From contig NZ_CP108025.1 in the NCBI RefSeq assembly GCF_041435095.1, positions 1,984,001-2,048,000 on the forward strand: DNA of 64,000 nt, read 5' to 3'. The translations under genes were made by a program, and so were the position numbers. This document shows positions 23,801 to 36,632 of the stretch, piece after piece. A model generated the notes under the pieces. The model was not told the DNA's origin. It made no database searches and saw only the letters and a program-made list of their open reading frames with translations. This stretch comes from Kitasatospora sp. NBC_00315 (lineage in GTDB: Bacteria; Actinomycetota; Actinomycetes; Streptomycetales; Streptomycetaceae). Every line of letters starts with the position of its first letter. Within the stretch, counting starts at the first letter, position 1.

Positions 23801-26800
23801 AGGAAGTAGACCAGGTCGGGTGCGCCCGGCCCGGTCAGCACCCGGTCGAGCTCGGCCTCGGTGAGACCGCCGGGGCCGATCGGCAGCCGGGTCAGCTCCG
23901 CGTCGCGGTGCGCCCGGGCGATGCCCTCGGCCGGCTCGGCGTGCGGCCGCTCGGCGACCAGCAGTACCCGGTGGGCCGGCTCGGCGGCGCCCTCGGCGGC
24001 CCGGGGCGTCCAGACCGGCCGGTGCGCGGCCACGGTCGTGGCCTTCGCCTCACGGTAGGTCAGGCCGACGAAGCGGACCCGTACCGCGCCGTCGTCGTCG
24101 AGCACCAGCACGTCGCAGCGGTCGGGGCCGGTCTCCCGGACGTGGGACCAGCCGGTCGCCGGCACCGGGCCGAAGACCTCCACGCGGTCGGCGGCGAAGG
24201 GCAGCATCGGCCGGGCCTGCGCGCCCCGGCGCCGTACCAGCAGCGCCGCGACGGTGTGCAGTGCGGCGTCCAGCACGCCGGGGTGCAGCGCGTGCGCGGC
24301 CTCCTCGGTGGGCGCGCCGATCCGGCCCAGCACCTCGTCCCGGCCGGTCCACACCTGCTGGACCCGGCGGTAGAACGGACCGTAGGGCAGGCCCTGCCCT
24401 TCGAGCATCCGGTAGAAGGCGCCCTGGTCGGGGCCGCTCTCCAGGCCGGAGCGCAGCGCCGCGACGTCGACCGCCGGGGGCGCCGGGGGCGCCGCCGTCA
24501 GACGGCCGCAGGAGCGCAGGGCGTCGTCGGCGCCGAGCACCTCGTAGCCCTCGCCCTCGAACCGGACGGCCACCCCCGCCGCCGCGCCGGTCACGGCCAG
24601 CGGAGCGATCCAGCGGACGTCCGCGAAGGCCCGTCCGGTCAGCGCGCCGGCCCCGCCGGCCGCCTCGGCGACCAGGTCGAGGTGTCCGACGCCCGGCAGG
24701 ATCGGCCGGCCGGCGACGACGTGGTCCCGCAGGACGGGTGCACCGGCCGCGAGCGTGCGCCGCCAGGGCGACCCGCCCGGGAGCGCGGGCACGGCGGGAG
24801 ATTTGGGGGCGGACGCCACGGCCGGGATGTCCAGCCAGTGCCGCACCCGCTCGAACGGGTAGGTCGGCAGCGGCACCCGCCGCCGCGCGCCCGGCCGCAG
24901 CCGGTTGACGAGATCCCAGTCCAGCGCGATGCCGCAGACCCACAGGCGTGCCAGCAGGTCGTCGCCACCGGCGAGGATCTGCGCGGCCAGGAAGTCCTGG
25001 CCGCCGGTGCCCTCGGTGAACAGGCCGGCGAGCGGGGGGTGCTGCCCGACCCGGTCGCGGTGCAGCCACTGGCCGCCCTCGCCGCGTCCGACGGCGGCCA
25101 GCCGCTCGGCCGCCTCCGCGACGTCGGCGGCGACGAACGCCAGCCGCTCGGCCATCGGCTCCCGGCCGACCCGCAGGGTGTGCGCGATGTCGGCCAGCCG
25201 CGGGGTGTGCGGCTGCGCCGGCGCCGTGAGCGCGCGGGCCAGCTCGGCGGCGTACTCCCGCAGCCGCTGCCCGTCGCGGGCGGAGAGCACGATCAGCTCG
25301 GGCGTCTCGGGCCCGTCCGGGGTGGCCTCGGGTGCGAGGTACTCCTCCAGGATCACGTGGGCGTTGGTCCCGCCGGCGCCGAAGGAGCTGACGGCGGCCC
25401 GGCGGGGCAGCGGGTTGCCGTCGGCGTCGAGCGGCCGGGGCCAGGGCGCGGTCTCCCGCTGGACGGTGAACGGCGAGTTGCCGAAGTCGATGACCGGGTT
25501 CGGCTCCTCGGCGTGCAGGGTGGGCAGCAGCGTGCCGTGCCGCAGCTGGAGCACCGCCTTGGTGATCCCGGCGATCCCGGCCGCGCCCTCCAGGTGGCCG
25601 ATCGCCGACTTCACCGATCCCAGTGCGCAGAACCCGGTGTCGGAGGTGTGCGCGGCGAAGGCCTGGGCCAGCGCGGTGTGCTCGATCGGGTCGCCGAGCG
25701 CGGTGCCGGTGCCGTGCGCCTCGACGCAGCCGATGGTGCGGGCGTCGATCCCGGCGGTGGCCAGCGCCTGTTCGACCAGGGCCTGCTGGGCGTGCGGGTT
25801 GGGGACGGTGAAGCCGCTGGTGCGGCCGCCGTGGTTGACGGCGGTGGAGCGGATCACGGCGTGCACCGTGTCGCCGTCCCGGACGGCCTGCGACAGCCGC
25901 TTGAGCAGCACCGCGCCGACGCCCTCGCCCGGTACGTACCCGGTGCCGCCGGCGCCGAAGGCCCGGCAGCGGCCGTCGGCGGAGAGCATCGTCTTGTGGC
26001 TCAGGTGCACGTACTTGTCCGGGTGGACGGCGACGTTGACGCCACCGGCGATCGCGTAGCCGCACTCGCCCCGGCGGATGCTCTCGCAGGCCTGGTGCAG
26101 GGCCACCAGGGAGGCCGAACAGGCGGTGTCCACCACCACGCTGGGGCCCCGGAAGTCACCGAAGTAGGAGACCTGGTTGGCGATCGAGGACCGGTTGGCC
26201 AGCACCACCTGGTGGTTGCCCCGGGCGGACTCGGTGGCCGCCAGTACGGCGTAGTCGTCCCACATGACGCCGACGAACACACCGACGTCGTGCCCCTGGC
26301 CGCCGAACCTGGGCGCGGGGATCCGTGACGGCGGGTAGCCCGCGTTCTCCAGCGCCGACCAGGCCGTCTCCAGGAAGAGGCGCTCCTGCGGGTCCATCGT
26401 CCGGGCCTGCATCGGCGAGATCTGGAAGAACAGCGAGTCGAACGAGGCGACGTCGGACAGGAAGCCGCCCCAGCGGCTGTGGCTGCGGCCCGGCGTGGCG
26501 GGATCGGGGTCGAACAGGGCCTCGGCGTCCCAGCGGTCGGCGGGGACCTCCGTCACGCAGTCGCGGCCCGCCGCGAGGTTCTGCCAGAACTCGTCCAGGT
26601 CCCGGGCCTGCGGATAGCGACCGCTGATGCCGATGACGGCGATCGGGTCGTCCTCGGCCTCCTCCCGGCGGACCGGGGCGGTGCCGGGCGACGGCACGGC
26701 CGGGGCCTGCTGCTGTTCGGCCGGGGCCGCCGGCCGCTCGACCGGTGCCTGGTCCTGGGGCCGGTGGTCCTGGCTCCGGGGCAGGTCGGCCGGTACGGGG

Positions 26801-29800
26801 AAGCGCCGGGCCACCGCCTGCGCGTGCTCGGCCAGCAGGTGCCCGGCCAGCTCGTCGACGGTGCGGTACTCGAAGAACACCGTCCCCCGCAGCCCGGGGA
26901 AGTCCTTTCCGAGCAGCGTGTTGGACTCCATGACGAGCACCGAGTCCAGCCCGTAGTCGTCCAGCGCGACCCTGCTGTCGAGCCGGCCGGCGGGCAGCTT
27001 CAGCACCCCGGACAGCACGCCCCGCAGATGCTCCACCAGCTTCGCGCGCTGCCCGTCCGTGGCCGCCCGGGGCAACGCCGGGGCAGCGGTCCGGGACGGC
27101 TCCGGGGCCGCGGTCCGGGACGGCTCCGGGGCCGCCAGCGCGGCGTCCAGCACCACCGGGTCGCCCCAGGCGGGGACCAGCCAGGGCGCGGTGACGCCGA
27201 AGGCCCGGTCGAACGCCGCCAGGCCCTGCTCGGCGCTGAGCGCCCGCATGCCGCTGCGCCGGGTGTACGCGGCCAGCTCCTGCTCGCGGACCAGCCCGTC
27301 GACGCCGCCGACCGACCAGAGCGGCCAGCCCAGCGACAGACTTCGGCCCTGCCGGGCACCCTGCCGGACCCAGGACTCCCGGAGCACGGTGTAGAGGTCC
27401 GCGAAGCGGTTGGCGGTGGCGTAACTCGCCGCGCCGAAGTCGCCGACCAGGGAGGAGACCGAGGAGAACACCACGAAGAGGTCGAGGGCGTCCTCGGCGG
27501 TCAGCCGGTCCAGCCGGACCAGGCCGTGGGTCTTGGCCGCCATCACCCGGGCGAACCGCTCCCGGTCGCCGTCGGTGGCCCGGCCGTCGTCGGCCACGCC
27601 GGCCAGGTGGAACACCCCGTGCAGGGCGCCGAAGCGCTCCCGGGCGGCCGCCAGCGCCGCGCCGAGCTCCTCGCCCCGGACGACGTCGGCGCGCAGCGCG
27701 AGCACCTCGGCGCCCAGCCCGGCGAGCGTCCGGTGCCACCGCAGGGCCCCGGCGTCCGGCTCGGTGCGGCCGATCAGCACCAGCCGGGCGCGGTGGGTGC
27801 GGGCCAGGTGCTCGGCGAGCGCGCGTCCGATCGCCCCGTTGCCACCGGTGATCACGTAGACGCCCCGCTCGCGCAGCGGAGCCGTGGCGGCGCCGGGCGC
27901 CACCGGGCGCAGCTCGCGCACCTCCCGGTCGCCCGCCGCCGTGCGGCGTGCCTCCACTCCGGCGGCCCGCGCGGCGGCGCGCAGCTCGGCGGCCACCGCC
28001 CCGGCCAGGAGGGCGGTCGCCGATCCGGCCGGCACCCCGAGGGTGAGCAGTTCGACGCGGGGCGCGACCGCGGCCGTGGAGCGGGCGAAGCCGGCCGGGG
28101 CGGCCTGCTCGGGCCGGTCCTGGCCGCCGTCCTGCGGGTGGACCAGCAGGCAGCGCACCCGGCCCGGGAGTGTCCCGCCCGCGACCGCGGCGAGGATGTC
28201 GAGCAGGGTGGAGCACGAGCGGTCGAGCCGCTCCGCGACCCAGCCTTCGTCCTCCGGAGCCGGACCGGCGCCGGCCGGGTCGAACGCGGCCGGGTCGGCG
28301 AGGCCGCCGAGCAGCGCGAGGTCCAGCCCGTCCGGGCCGGCCAGCGCGGCGAGCCGGCCGGCGAGGCCGTCCCGCTCCTCGGGGACGGCCACGACCCGGC
28401 GCCAGGCCCCGGTCGCCGCCAGCGCGGCCTCCAGCTCCGGGCTCGCGCCGAGCAGCGCCAGCGTGCCCGCCGCCGTCCCGGGCTCCGGCTCGGCGGCGGC
28501 GCGCCAGTACGGCTCGTAGAAGCGGGCCTGTCCGGCTTCGACGCCGGGCGCACCGAGCGGTGCCGCGGCCGGCGCCACGACCGCCGTCACCCGGGCGGGC
28601 GCGGCCGGGGCCGCCGCGAGGGTCGGAGCGGGCGCGAGGGTCGGAGCGGGCGCCAGGGTCGGGGCGGGCGCGCCGCCCGGCAGACGGCCGGCGAAGTCCC
28701 GGACGGCGGCCAGCACGCGGCCCTGTTCGTCGGTGACGGTGAGGTCGAAGCGCCGTACCCCGGCCGCCTCGCCCACCAGCCGGGCGTGGGCGTAGCAGAC
28801 CGCGGGCAGCGGGGCGAACACCTCCAGCGAGCCGAGGCTGAACGGCACGGCCAACTCACCGGGCCGGGGGGCCGCGGTACGGCCTGCCCAGTGGCAGGCC
28901 CGCAGGGCGCCGTCGAGCAGGGCCGGGGGCAGTTCCACGGCCGGGTCGGACGCGTCGGTGCTCAGCCGCAGCAGGGCCTCGGCCGGCCCGCTGCGGATCT
29001 CGTCGACGACCTGGAAGGAGGGGCCGTAGCCGAAACCGGCGGCCCGGTAGTCGGCGTAGGCGCCGACCCGGTCGCGGACCGGCGTCAGCCGCTCGCGCAG
29101 GGCGTCCAGGTCGACGGCGGCCGGTTCGGTGCCGGACGTCGGGGCGAGGGCGCCGCGGGCGTGGACGACCCGGCCCTCCCCTGCCTCGCTGTACACCTCG
29201 AAGGCGAGTCCGGCGCCGTCCGGACGCAGCGCGGCGTAGAGCGCCAGCTCCCCGGTCGGCAGCTCGACCGCCCGGCCCCAGAACACCTCGCGCAGCGTGT
29301 GTCGCACGCCCGGCTCGACCAGGGCGGCGGCCGCCCGGACGAACTCCAGGGTGGCGGCGCCGGCGAGCAGCGCCCGCCCCTCGATCACGTGGTCGCGCAG
29401 CAGCGGGTCTCCCGCGCGCAGGGTCTTGCGCAGACGCAGCTCGGCGACGGTGGACTCGTTGGCGTCCACCAGCGGGTGCAGGGCCGCGGCGCCGAGCTCC
29501 GGGTCCAGCGGGATCCAGTAGCGCTCGGCGGCGAAGGGGTACCGGGGGGCGCGGACCCGGCGCGGTGCGGTGCCGGGGCGGGCGGCGTGCCACTGGGCCC
29601 AGTCCACCTCCGTGCCGGTGAGCCAGCGCCGGGCCTGCTCGCCGAGCGGACCGTCGTCGGCGATCCCGGGCAGCGGACCGCCCTCGGCGAAGGCGCGCAG
29701 CGCGGCGACGATCGCGGCGCCGTCGTCGGCGGTCACGGCGAGCCGCACGTCCATCGCCTCGCGGCCCACCTGGGTGGTGAAGCAGAGGTCGGCGAGCGGG

Positions 29801-32800
29801 ACGTGCTCGGTCTCCAGGAAGCGCGCGGCCCGGCCGGCGTAGTCGCGCAGCCGCTCCTCGTCGCGCGCCGACAGCAGGAACAGGACGGGCTCACCGCTGC
29901 GTTGCCCGGCGGCCGGGTCGGCGGTGGGCAGGTCGGTGTTCGGCCCCTCCTCCAGCACCAGGTGGGCGTTGGCGCCGCCGGCGCCGAACGAGCTGAGCCC
30001 GGCCCGGCGCGGCCGGTCGCCGTCCGGCCAGGCGGCGAGTTCGCGCTGCACGCGGAACGGCGAGCGGTCGAAGTCGATGTTCGGGTTGAGTTCGGCGGAG
30101 TGCAGCGAGGGCACCAGGGTGCGGTGCGCGAACTGGAGCAGCACCTTGGCGAGGCCCGCCATGCCTGCGGCGGACTCCAGGTGCCCGACGTTGGACTTGA
30201 CCGAGCCGATCGGCCAGTGGCCGGGCTCGGCGCCGGCCGAGCGGTAGGCGTTGGTGAGGCCGGTCAGCTCGATCGGGTCGCCGAGCGCGGTGCCGGTCCC
30301 GTGCGCCTCGACGTAGCCGATGTCCGCCGGGGTGATCCCGGCCTGCTCCAGGGCCGCGTTGATCGCGCGCTGCTGGGCGTGCGGGTTGGGCACGGTGTAG
30401 CCGTTGGTCCTGGCGCCGTGGTTCACGGCGCTGCCGAGGATCACGCCGTGGATCCGGTCGCCGTCGGCCAGTGCCTGCCGGTAGGGCTTCAGCAGGACGG
30501 CGCCGACGCCCTCGCCCGGCACGTAGCCGTCGCCGCCCTCGCCGAAGGCGCGGCAGCGGCCGTCGGAGGAGAGGAAGCGGCCCTGGCTCAGGAAGGCGTA
30601 CTTGTACGGGTGCACCGAGACGTTGACGCCGCCGGCGATCGCCAGCTCGCTCTCGCCGCGGCGCAGGCTCTCGCAGGCCAGGTGGATGGCGGTGAGCGAG
30701 GACGAGCACATGGTGTCCAGCGCCAGGCTGGGGCCGGCGAGGTTCAGCGCGTACGAGACCCGGTTGGCGATGGTCGCGAACGAGGAGCCGGTGAGCGGGC
30801 GGCCGCCGCGCAGGGCGTCCAGCGCCCCGTGGAACTGGTACTCGCCGTACATCACCCCGACGTAGACGCCGACCGGGCGGCCGGCCAGGTCGGCGCGCCG
30901 GTAGCCGGCGTCCTCCAGCACGTGCCAGGAGTTCTGCAGGAACAGCCGCTCCTGCGGGTCCATCAGTTCGGCCTGGCGCGGGGAGATGCCGAAGAAGAGC
31001 GGGTCGAAGCGGTCGACGTCGCGCAGGAAGCCGCCCCAGCGGGTGTGCGCCGTGCCGGGCGTCGCCGGGTCGGCGTCGAACCAGCGGGAGGCGTCCCAGC
31101 GGTCGGCGGGGATCTCGCCGATGCAGTCGCGGCCTTCCACCAGGTTGGCCCAGAACTCCTCCAGGTCGTCCGCCATCGGGAAGCGGCCGCTCAGGCCGAT
31201 CACCGCGATCGCGCCGTCCTCGGCCCGGTCCCCGCCGTCCTCCCGGGGCACCCGGACGGTCCGGGCGCGCCGCGCCGGGGCGAGGGCGGCCGGCAGCGCG
31301 GCGGTCGCCGCGGCCGGCTCCTCGCGGGTGGTCCCGCCGCCCAGCTCGGCCGGGTGGTGCTCGGCGAAGTAGCCGGCCAGCTCGCCCAGGGTCGCGTACT
31401 CGAAGAACAGCGTCCGGGAGAGGCCCTCGAACCGCCGGCCCAGCTCCCGGTTGAGCTTGGTGATCATCAGCGAGTCGATGCCGTAGCGGTCGAACGGCGC
31501 GTTGTCGGCGAGTTCGGCCGGCTCCAGCCCGGTCTCGGCGGCGATCAGCTCGCGCAGCAGCCGCAGGGCGTCCGCGCGCCGGTCCGTGTCGTCCCCGGCG
31601 GCGGCGGGGGACGGGGACGAGGCGGCGGGGGCGGGGGCGGGGGCGGCCAGCGCGGCGGCGACCCGTCCGGTGTCCCCGTACGCGGCCACCAGGGCGCCCC
31701 GGGCGCCGAGGGCCTGCTCGAACAGGCCGAGGCCGGTGGCGGTGGGCAGCACGCCGAAGCCGGTGCGGGCCGCGATCTCGGCGGCCGCCTCGGTGCTCTG
31801 GCGCATCCCGCCGTCGGCCCACATCGGCCAGGCGACGGCGGTCAGGCCCGGCCGCCGCTCGGCGTACGCCTCCAGGAAGGCGTTGGCGTAGGCGTAGTCG
31901 CACTGTCCGGCGCTGCCGATGTGTGCGGCGATCGAGGAGAACGCGACGAAGAAGTCCAGCGGGTCGTCCGCCGTGGCGGCCTCCAGCGCGCGCAGGCCGG
32001 CCACCTTGGGCGCGAGCACCGCGGCGAAGTCCTCCGCGGACTTGGTCAGGGCGAAACCGTCGCGCAGCACGCCGGCGGCGTGCACGACGCCGTTGACCGG
32101 CCCGAACCGCGCCCGGACGTCCGCCAGGCACGCCGCGAGGGCGTCCGGATCCGACACGTCCGCCCGCAGGTAGGTGACCCGCTCGTCGGGCTCGGCGCCG
32201 GGGCGCTCACCACGGCCCAGCAGCACCACGCGGGCGTCGGCGCGGCTCAGCAGCAGGTCGGCGACGGCCCGGCCGAGGCCGCCCGCGCCGCCGGTGACCA
32301 GGTAGACGCCGCCCTCACGGACGGCCACCGGCTCGGCGGCGGGTGCGGGTACGAAGACCGGGAGGCAGCGGCCGGCGGTGGTGTGCGTGACCTCGGTGTC
32401 ACGGCCGTCGCCGGCCAGCTCGGCGGCGAGAGCGGCCGCCTCGTCCACCCCTTCGGCGAGGCCGACCACCTGCAGGGCGAGCAGCGGGCTCTCGGCCCGT
32501 ACCGTCCGGGCCAGAGCGGCCAGCGCGGCACGCTCGGGGCGGGCCCCGCCGGGCTCGTGACGGTGCACCAGCAGGATCCGGACGGGCACGGTCGGCCGGG
32601 CCCGCAGCAGCTGCTGGACGAGGTGCAGGACCTGCTCGGGCTCGGGCTCGTCCACCAGCAGGACGGCCGGGACGGACGGGATCTCCGCGCCGGGTTCGAG
32701 GGCGGTGACCGCGCCGGCCCCCGGCCCGGTGAGCGGCGTGGACAGTTCGGCCCGGCGCTCCGCGCTCGCGGCCACCACCGTCCGGGCGCCGGTCGGGGCG

Positions 32801-35800
32801 TCGGCCCGGCCGGTCGCGGTCTCGACCGGGGCGGCCTCCCAGCGGCGGACCAGCAGCGCCGATCCCCCGGCGCGGCCGATCACCCGGACGGTCAGGCCCC
32901 GTAGACGGGCCAGCGGCCGCCCGTGGGCGTCCAGCACCGTCAGCCCGGCCTGCGCGGAGCGCTCCCCGAGCCGGCCGGTGGTGACGTGCACCCAGCACGG
33001 GCCGGTGACCGGGGCGTGCACGGTCAGCTCGTCCAGGGCCAGCGGCAGGAAGCCCTCGGCCGCGTCCCCGTAGTGCCGGGCGAGCAGCACCACCAGCGCG
33101 TGCAGGGCGCTGTCCAGCAGCGCCGGGTTCAGCGCGGCGCCGTCCAGTACGGCGCCGTCGGGCAGTTCGAGCCGGGCGAGAGCCTCGCCCTCGCCGAGGT
33201 GCAGCTCGGCCAGGGCCCGCATCCGGGGGCCGTGGTCGAGGCCGCGGGCGCGGACCTCGGCGTAGCCCTCCGTCAGGGTGACCGCCTCGGTGCAGCGCGC
33301 CGCCAGCGCGGCGAGGTCCACCGGGGCCGGCGGCTCGACGGCGCCGGGCCGGATCTCACCGGCGGCGTGCACCCGCTCGTCCTCGGAGATCTCGAAGCCG
33401 ATCGTGTCCTGCTCGCGCCAGAGCGACACCAGCGCGGTGCGCGGGCCGGCGGCGTACGAGAGCAGCTGCTCGAAGGAGACGCCACCGAGCCTGACCGGGC
33501 CACCGGTCGACAACTCGCCTGCCGCACGGGCTAGTTCGAGGTAGCCGACGGCCGGCATCACGGGCTCGCCGCCGACCCGGTGGTCGGCCAGGTAGAACTC
33601 CTCGCCGGAGCGCGAGCTGCGGTAGGCCAGGGTGTCCAGGGTGGAGACGTTCTCGTCGAGCATGGGGTGCGGGCCCCGGCCGGCGAGCGGCGTCCGCTCC
33701 GCTGCCTCCGCGGTGTCCGGGCCGGTCATCCAGCACCGGCGGCCCTCGAAGGGGTAGGTCGGCAGCGGCACCCGGCCACGGGCCTCCCCCGCGAACCAGG
33801 CCGTCCAGTCCACCTCGGCCCCGGCGGCCCAGGCGCGGGCGACGGCCTCCCGGGGGCCGTCCGCCACACCCAGGACCAGGCCGCGCGCCTCCTCCTGCGC
33901 ACCGCGCAACGCGATCCGGGCGGCGCGGCCCGCGCGACCGGCGGCCGGGGCGGAGGCATCCCGACCGGCCGCCCCCGCGGCCAGGTCGAGTGCCCCGGTC
34001 ACGCAGGCGGCGACCCGGGCGGCGAGGCCGTCCCCGTGGACGGCGACCGGCCGAAGGCCCAGGCCGAGCCAGAACCGGCCCAGCGCGTACTGGAGGGCGA
34101 AGACCTGCCCGCGCTCGCCCTGCTCGCCGGCGCCGGCGGCCAGCGCGGCCTCGTGGTGCTCCGCGAACGCGGGCTCGGCCTCGCGCCACCGCGCCGCGAG
34201 TGCCTCGGCGCCGGCGACCTGCTCGGTGAAGACGAACGACACCTCGCCCGTCCCGGGCTCGGCGGGGATCGCGGCCGCGCGAAGGGCGGCGGCCAGCTCG
34301 GCCCGGTCCGCGCCGGTGACGGCGAGCCGGTACTCGTGGGCGCGGCGGCCGACGGCCAGGGTGTACGCGACGTCGGCGAGCGAGTCGGCCTCGTCGTCGT
34401 CGAGGTGCCCGGCCAGCTCGTCCGCGGCCGTCCGCAGCGCGGTCGCGGTCCGTGCGGAGAGCACCAGCACCTCGTCCGCGCGGGGGGCGCCGGTGACCGG
34501 CGCGGGCGGGGCCTCCTCCAGCACGGCGTGGGCGTTGGTGCCGCCGATGCCGAAGGAGCTGACGCCGGCGCGCAGCGGGCCCGCCGCGGTCCAGGGCGCC
34601 TCGGCCGTACTCACCGTGAAGGGCCCGGACGCGAAGTCGATGGCGGGGTTGGGCGTCCGGTAGTTCACCGTGGGCACCAGCGTGCGGTGCTTCATCATCA
34701 GCACGGTCTTGATCACACCGGCCACACCGGCCGCCGCGTCGAGGTGGCCGATGTTGGACTTGACCGAGCCGATCGCGCAGAACCCGGTGTCGGCGGTGCC
34801 GTCACGGAACGCCTTGGTCAGCGCGGACACCTCCACCGGGTCGCCGAGGCGGGTGGCCGTGCCGTGCGCCTCCACGTAGCCGATGGTCCGCGGGTCCACG
34901 CCGGACACCGCGTGCGCCTCGCGGATCACCGCGGCCTGGCCGGCCGCGCCGGGAGCGGCGAAACTCACCTTGCCGGAGCCGTCGTTGTTGGTGGCCGTGC
35001 CCTTGATCACCGCGTGCACGGTGTCCCGGTCCGCGATGGCGTCGCGCAGCAGCTTGAGCACCAGGACGCCCACGCCGTTGCCGAGCACGGTGCCGCTGGC
35101 CTCGGCGTCGAAGGTGCGCACGTATCCGTCCTCGGAGAGGATCGCGCCCTCCTCGTACAGATAGCCCTTCGCCTGCGGCAGTTTGACGGTCACTCCGCCG
35201 GCCAGGGCCATGTCGCACTCACCGTTCACCAGGCCCTGGCAGGCGAGGTGGATGGCCACCAAGGAGGTGGAGCAGGCGGTCTGGACGGTGTAGGCCGGGC
35301 CCTTGAGGTCGAGCTTGTAGGCCAGTCGGGTGGCCAGGAAGTCCTTGTCGTTGCCGACCATCACGGCGAAGTGGTTCGAGGTGGTGCTCTGGTCGACGTT
35401 CGGCAGCACCTGCTGCTGGAGGTAGGTGTTGATCGCCGCGCCCGCGTACACGCTGATCAGGCCGTCGAAGCGGGCCGGGTCGTAGCCCGCGTTCTCCAGT
35501 GCGGCGTGCCCGGTGGTCAGCAGGATCCGGTGCTGGGGATCGGTGAACTCCGCTTCGGCCGGAGTGAATTCGAAGTATCCGGTGTCGAAGAGGTCGACGT
35601 CGGGGATCACGCCGTGGGTCGGCACGTATCCCGGGTCGTCCAGCAGGCGGGCCGGCACACCGGCCGCCGCGAGCTCCTCCCGGCCGAACCGGGTGACGCC
35701 CTCCCGCCCCTCGCGGAGCAGACGCCAGTAGGAATCAAGGTCGTCGGCGCCGGGAAAGCGCCCGGCCATGCCGATGATCGCGACATCCGTCTCGGCCACC

Positions 35801-35823
35801 ATCGGACCCTCGGGGCTGCTCAC
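20857..35823 (-). CDS. Trimodular trans-AT PKS, KS-DH-KR-ACP / KS-DH-KR-ACP / KS-DH-KR-MT-ACP, 4988 aa
   Basis: The start is GTG at 35823 with GGGAGGG eight bases upstream. Module 1: KS ~9-440 (CSTS), a vestigial AT ~528-621 (GHSxG reduced to HGDGL), DH ~720-990 ([10 protein letters not shown]), KR ~1164 (VTGGAGGLG), ACP ~1420-1490. Module 2: KS ~1535-1960 (CSSS), DH ~2110 with [10 protein letters not shown] (Ala for the usual Pro) and DGALR, KR ~2650, ACP ~2930-3000. Module 3: KS ~3056-3480 (CSAS), DH ~3690 ([10 protein letters not shown]), KR ~4162, C-methyltransferase ~4580-4800 (LEVGAGTGG), ACP ~4838-4905. A Pro/Ala-rich linker and an acidic tail ([16 protein letters not shown]), probably a docking element, end it. 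The product would be three conjugated double bonds, the last alpha-methylated, fitting the inthomicin/oxazolomycin triene. First gene of its operon; likely counterpart OzmN. Confidence 0.94.
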   Translation of the reverse strand: MSSPEGPMVAETDVAIIGMAGRFPGADDLDSYWRLLREGREGVTRFGREELAAAGVPARLLDDPGYVPTHGVIPDVDLFDTGYFEFTPAEAEFTDPQHRILLTTGHAALENAGYDPARFDGLISVYAGAAINTYLQQQVLPNVDQSTTSNHFAVMVGNDKDFLATRLAYKLDLKGPAYTVQTACSTSLVAIHLACQGLVNGECDMALAGGVTVKLPQAKGYLYEEGAILSEDGYVRTFDAEASGTVLGNGVGVLVLKLLRDAIADRDTVHAVIKGTATNNDGSGKVSFAAPGAAGQAAVIREAHAVSGVDPRTIGYVEAHGTATRLGDPVEVSALTKAFRDGTADTGFCAIGSVKSNIGHLDAAAGVAGVIKTVLMMKHRTLVPTVNYRTPNPAIDFASGPFTVSTAEAPWTAAGPLRAGVSSFGIGGTNAHAVLEEAPPAPVTGAPRADEVLVLSARTATALRTAADELAGHLDDDEADSLADVAYTLAVGRRAHEYRLAVTGADRAELAAALRAAAIPAEPGTGEVSFVFTEQVAGAEALAARWREAEPAFAEHHEAALAAGAGEQGERGQVFALQYALGRFWLGLGLRPVAVHGDGLAARVAACVTGALDLAAGAAGRDASAPAAGRAGRAARIALRGAQEEARGLVLGVADGPREAVARAWAAGAEVDWTAWFAGEARGRVPLPTYPFEGRRCWMTGPDTAEAAERTPLAGRGPHPMLDENVSTLDTLAYRSSRSGEEFYLADHRVGGEPVMPAVGYLELARAAGELSTGGPVRLGGVSFEQLLSYAAGPRTALVSLWREQDTIGFEISEDERVHAAGEIRPGAVEPPAPVDLAALAARCTEAVTLTEGYAEVRARGLDHGPRMRALAELHLGEGEALARLELPDGAVLDGAALNPALLDSALHALVVLLARHYGDAAEGFLPLALDELTVHAPVTGPCWVHVTTGRLGERSAQAGLTVLDAHGRPLARLRGLTVRVIGRAGGSALLVRRWEAAPVETATGRADAPTGARTVVAASAERRAELSTPLTGPGAGAVTALEPGAEIPSVPAVLLVDEPEPEQVLHLVQQLLRARPTVPVRILLVHRHEPGGARPERAALAALARTVRAESPLLALQVVGLAEGVDEAAALAAELAGDGRDTEVTHTTAGRCLPVFVPAPAAEPVAVREGGVYLVTGGAGGLGRAVADLLLSRADARVVLLGRGERPGAEPDERVTYLRADVSDPDALAACLADVRARFGPVNGVVHAAGVLRDGFALTKSAEDFAAVLAPKVAGLRALEAATADDPLDFFVAFSSIAAHIGSAGQCDYAYANAFLEAYAERRPGLTAVAWPMWADGGMRQSTEAAAEIAARTGFGVLPTATGLGLFEQALGARGALVAAYGDTGRVAAALAAPAPAPAASSPSPAAAGDDTDRRADALRLLRELIAAETGLEPAELADNAPFDRYGIDSLMITKLNRELGRRFEGLSRTLFFEYATLGELAGYFAEHHPAELGGGTTREEPAAATAALPAALAPARRARTVRVPREDGGDRAEDGAIAVIGLSGRFPMADDLEEFWANLVEGRDCIGEIPADRWDASRWFDADPATPGTAHTRWGGFLRDVDRFDPLFFGISPRQAELMDPQERLFLQNSWHVLEDAGYRRADLAGRPVGVYVGVMYGEYQFHGALDALRGGRPLTGSSFATIANRVSYALNLAGPSLALDTMCSSSLTAIHLACESLRRGESELAIAGGVNVSVHPYKYAFLSQGRFLSSDGRCRAFGEGGDGYVPGEGVGAVLLKPYRQALADGDRIHGVILGSAVNHGARTNGYTVPNPHAQQRAINAALEQAGITPADIGYVEAHGTGTALGDPIELTGLTNAYRSAGAEPGHWPIGSVKSNVGHLESAAGMAGLAKVLLQFAHRTLVPSLHSAELNPNIDFDRSPFRVQRELAAWPDGDRPRRAGLSSFGAGGANAHLVLEEGPNTDLPTADPAAGQRSGEPVLFLLSARDEERLRDYAGRAARFLETEHVPLADLCFTTQVGREAMDVRLAVTADDGAAIVAALRAFAEGGPLPGIADDGPLGEQARRWLTGTEVDWAQWHAARPGTAPRRVRAPRYPFAAERYWIPLDPELGAAALHPLVDANESTVAELRLRKTLRAGDPLLRDHVIEGRALLAGAATLEFVRAAAALVEPGVRHTLREVFWGRAVELPTGELALYAALRPDGAGLAFEVYSEAGEGRVVHARGALAPTSGTEPAAVDLDALRERLTPVRDRVGAYADYRAAGFGYGPSFQVVDEIRSGPAEALLRLSTDASDPAVELPPALLDGALRACHWAGRTAAPRPGELAVPFSLGSLEVFAPLPAVCYAHARLVGEAAGVRRFDLTVTDEQGRVLAAVRDFAGRLPGGAPAPTLAPAPTLAPAPTLAAAPAAPARVTAVVAPAAAPLGAPGVEAGQARFYEPYWRAAAEPEPGTAAGTLALLGASPELEAALAATGAWRRVVAVPEERDGLAGRLAALAGPDGLDLALLGGLADPAAFDPAGAGPAPEDEGWVAERLDRSCSTLLDILAAVAGGTLPGRVRCLLVHPQDGGQDRPEQAAPAGFARSTAAVAPRVELLTLGVPAGSATALLAGAVAAELRAAARAAGVEARRTAAGDREVRELRPVAPGAATAPLRERGVYVITGGNGAIGRALAEHLARTHRARLVLIGRTEPDAGALRWHRTLAGLGAEVLALRADVVRGEELGAALAAARERFGALHGVFHLAGVADDGRATDGDRERFARVMAAKTHGLVRLDRLTAEDALDLFVVFSSVSSLVGDFGAASYATANRFADLYTVLRESWVRQGARQGRSLSLGWPLWSVGGVDGLVREQELAAYTRRSGMRALSAEQGLAAFDRAFGVTAPWLVPAWGDPVVLDAALAAPEPSRTAAPEPSRTAAPALPRAATDGQRAKLVEHLRGVLSGVLKLPAGRLDSRVALDDYGLDSVLVMESNTLLGKDFPGLRGTVFFEYRTVDELAGHLLAEHAQAVARRFPVPADLPRSQDHRPQDQAPVERPAAPAEQQQAPAVPSPGTAPVRREEAEDDPIAVIGISGRYPQARDLDEFWQNLAAGRDCVTEVPADRWDAEALFDPDPATPGRSHSRWGGFLSDVASFDSLFFQISPMQARTMDPQERLFLETAWSALENAGYPPSRIPAPRFGGQGHDVGVFVGVMWDDYAVLAATESARGNHQVVLANRSSIANQVSYFGDFRGPSVVVDTACSASLVALHQACESIRRGECGYAIAGGVNVAVHPDKYVHLSHKTMLSADGRCRAFGAGGTGYVPGEGVGAVLLKRLSQAVRDGDTVHAVIRSTAVNHGGRTSGFTVPNPHAQQALVEQALATAGIDARTIGCVEAHGTGTALGDPIEHTALAQAFAAHTSDTGFCALGSVKSAIGHLEGAAGIAGITKAVLQLRHGTLLPTLHAEEPNPVIDFGNSPFTVQRETAPWPRPLDADGNPLPRRAAVSSFGAGGTNAHVILEEYLAPEATPDGPETPELIVLSARDGQRLREYAAELARALTAPAQPHTPRLADIAHTLRVGREPMAERLAFVAADVAEAAERLAAVGRGEGGQWLHRDRVGQHPPLAGLFTEGTGGQDFLAAQILAGGDDLLARLWVCGIALDWDLVNRLRPGARRRVPLPTYPFERVRHWLDIPAVASAPKSPAVPALPGGSPWRRTLAAGAPVLRDHVVAGRPILPGVGHLDLVAEAAGGAGALTGRAFADVRWIAPLAVTGAAAGVAVRFEGEGYEVLGADDALRSCGRLTAAPPAPPAVDVAALRSGLESGPDQGAFYRMLEGQGLPYGPFYRRVQQVWTGRDEVLGRIGAPTEEAAHALHPGVLDAALHTVAALLVRRRGAQARPMLPFAADRVEVFGPVPATGWSHVRETGPDRCDVLVLDDDGAVRVRFVGLTYREAKATTVAAHRPVWTPRAAEGAAEPAHRVLLVAERPHAEPAEGIARAHRDAELTRLPIGPGGLTEAELDRVLTGPGAPDLVYFLGAGADAGADSGADSGAAPGPEREPADRAAVRSVMDRSVVSLHRLVRALDRHGLLDRPLRLKVVTTDVHPLEPGDASRPWSAGLAGLAMVVGKEFPNLRVALVDLRSDEAAASAARVAAEPFPARTVPVSLRAGVRRERILERVELPLGPSRLRPGGVYLIIGGLGAVGRDTCRHLARTYGAKLVVLGRSPLDGPRRETLAELEAAGAEVRHLALDATDPAALAEAVAFAKREFGALHGVINAAMVLVNRVVRELPEADLRAALESKTDSTWSLLHVLRHEPLDFALFYSSGVAFEGNHGQAGYAAGCTFADAYALHAARTLPFPVRVLNLGYWHAGGDEDRERVLRRIEAAGIRPMTAEQGMAVVERALGAELPQLLALDADQRILDNLGVVADRTLTVLPGAAPAALPAVRSRQEATSDDTLAQYQYAVAEAEELTRRLLAAVLRRAGLFEQPQRWYDRSEAAERLGVVPEHAALFQVQLDILADAGYLDSEDGRFRPGGRPAEDEAGVVREVDALIARHPGIAPVASLLRDCLAALPEVLTGKLGAMEVLFPEGSSERVAAVYRGDPVTDRCNAEVARLVVEQVEARLTAAPGTVVRVLEVGAGTGGTSTAVLAALAPYAGSVDYAFTDVSPAFVRKGRARFGPQHPFARFEVLDIEADLTDQGAALGDHDVVFGTNVFHATRRLADTLAQAKLLLRAGGVLLLTEGTRPQHQLALVFGLTTGWWLFADPEQRMPGSPLASERQWRDVLAGCGFRDISVGSPTTAAGPAFQSVIAAVSDGLVPQLRPSAPPAAAPPAAAPPVTVAPVTAAPAVVPAPEPVAEAAGPRDPLEQVTAVFARVLEMTPEQLDPDLTFENYGVDSLVVLELTRGLEAVYGPQPATLLFERITIRRLGEYFQAQAAPAPSPVPTPAPLAAPAPLAAPTPPPTPAPAPGPVPAAAQVVPPGDAESLVAGLSDAAVDELLAELLSQRGSSEGGAR

Positions 35824-36252
35824 TGGCCGAACCCTCCCAAATCGGTGCGCCTGACCGGGCGGAGCAGGCGGGATCGCTCGGCGGCCGAGCGGGCGTCAGG
35901 GGCGGCGGGGTGCGGTCCGCGGCCGGGGGCCGGGAGGCCGTGGAGGGTGGTGGTCCGCGCCGCCGACAAGGCCGCGCGGTTCCCGATCCGGACGTGCTTG
36001 TATCGAACAGTCACCCGCGATATCCCCACGTAAATGAATTGCGCCGGATAATGCTCCCGGCCCGGGCCGAACCGGAGAAGAACTTCCGGCGTGCACGAGG
36101 AAAACTCAAGCCTGTTCAGGGCATGCTTCGATTCCACCGAATCGACGGGAGGCCGACGGCGTCAGTTTGTCCTGCGAAGCAAACCTCGGAGCCCTGACGC
36201 CGGGAATCGCCCAGCAGCACCAGCACCCCGGAGGACTGAAAACAATCCCGCT

Positions 36253-36273
36253 CTAAATACCGCAGGATCTCAT
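36253..36273 (-). CDS. Candidate leader peptide MRSCGI in leader 1
   Basis: A six-codon ORF beginning ATG at 36273 and ending TAG at 36253, with a run of six G exactly six bases before the start, a good ribosome-binding arrangement. In leader 2 the same peptide is encoded with GTG in place of ATG. The one difference in the ORF is the first base of the start codon, a change that keeps initiation. It lies ~350 bases into the predicted transcript and ~430 before the PKS start. Function unknown; an attenuation or translational sensor role is a guess. Confidence 0.45.
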   Translation of the reverse strand: MRSCGI

Positions 36274-36412
36274 GGTGAACCCCCCGTAAACTCGACCGAC
36301 ACGTCTCGCATCTGTCACCCCGTGGCCTCGGATCCCTGCGATGCGAAACCCGTGCCGCATCGCCCGCACACTCGGCTACTCGGAGCCTAACCGGAATGAC
36401 CGACGAGGCGCA

Positions 36413-36439
36413 ATGAAAAAATGTGATGAGCGATCATCA
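36413..36439 (-). promoter_or_regulatory. Small hairpin followed by T6 in leader 1
   Basis: On the minus strand TGATGA-TCGC-TCATCA forms a 6-bp stem with a 4-base loop, followed after CA by six T. This has the shape of a weak intrinsic terminator about 200 bases into the leader. The same site could instead be an operator (inverted repeat TGATG-N6-CATCA). Its partner is at 56638-56664. Confidence 0.45.
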
Positions 36440-36632
36440 ATGCGACAAGAACCGCCCGCGAACGGTCGAAGCGGGACCTCGACGTACCACCACGGCATCT
36501 CGGGCTCCCGACGAGCCACACGCGCGGGCCGCCGGCACAGCAGCGGCCATCCCTCTGGTCAAGTTCTCTCCCCCCGGAGCACTCTCTCCACCCGTACGGC
36601 GCCGCCATCACCCGCGCGGCCACCGGGACCCG

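Noticed and set aside
35820..36137. 105-codon minus-strand ORF overlapping the PKS start
   Set aside because: No recognisable domain. The matching part of leader 2 reads in a different way after the first codons, so it does not behave like a conserved gene.
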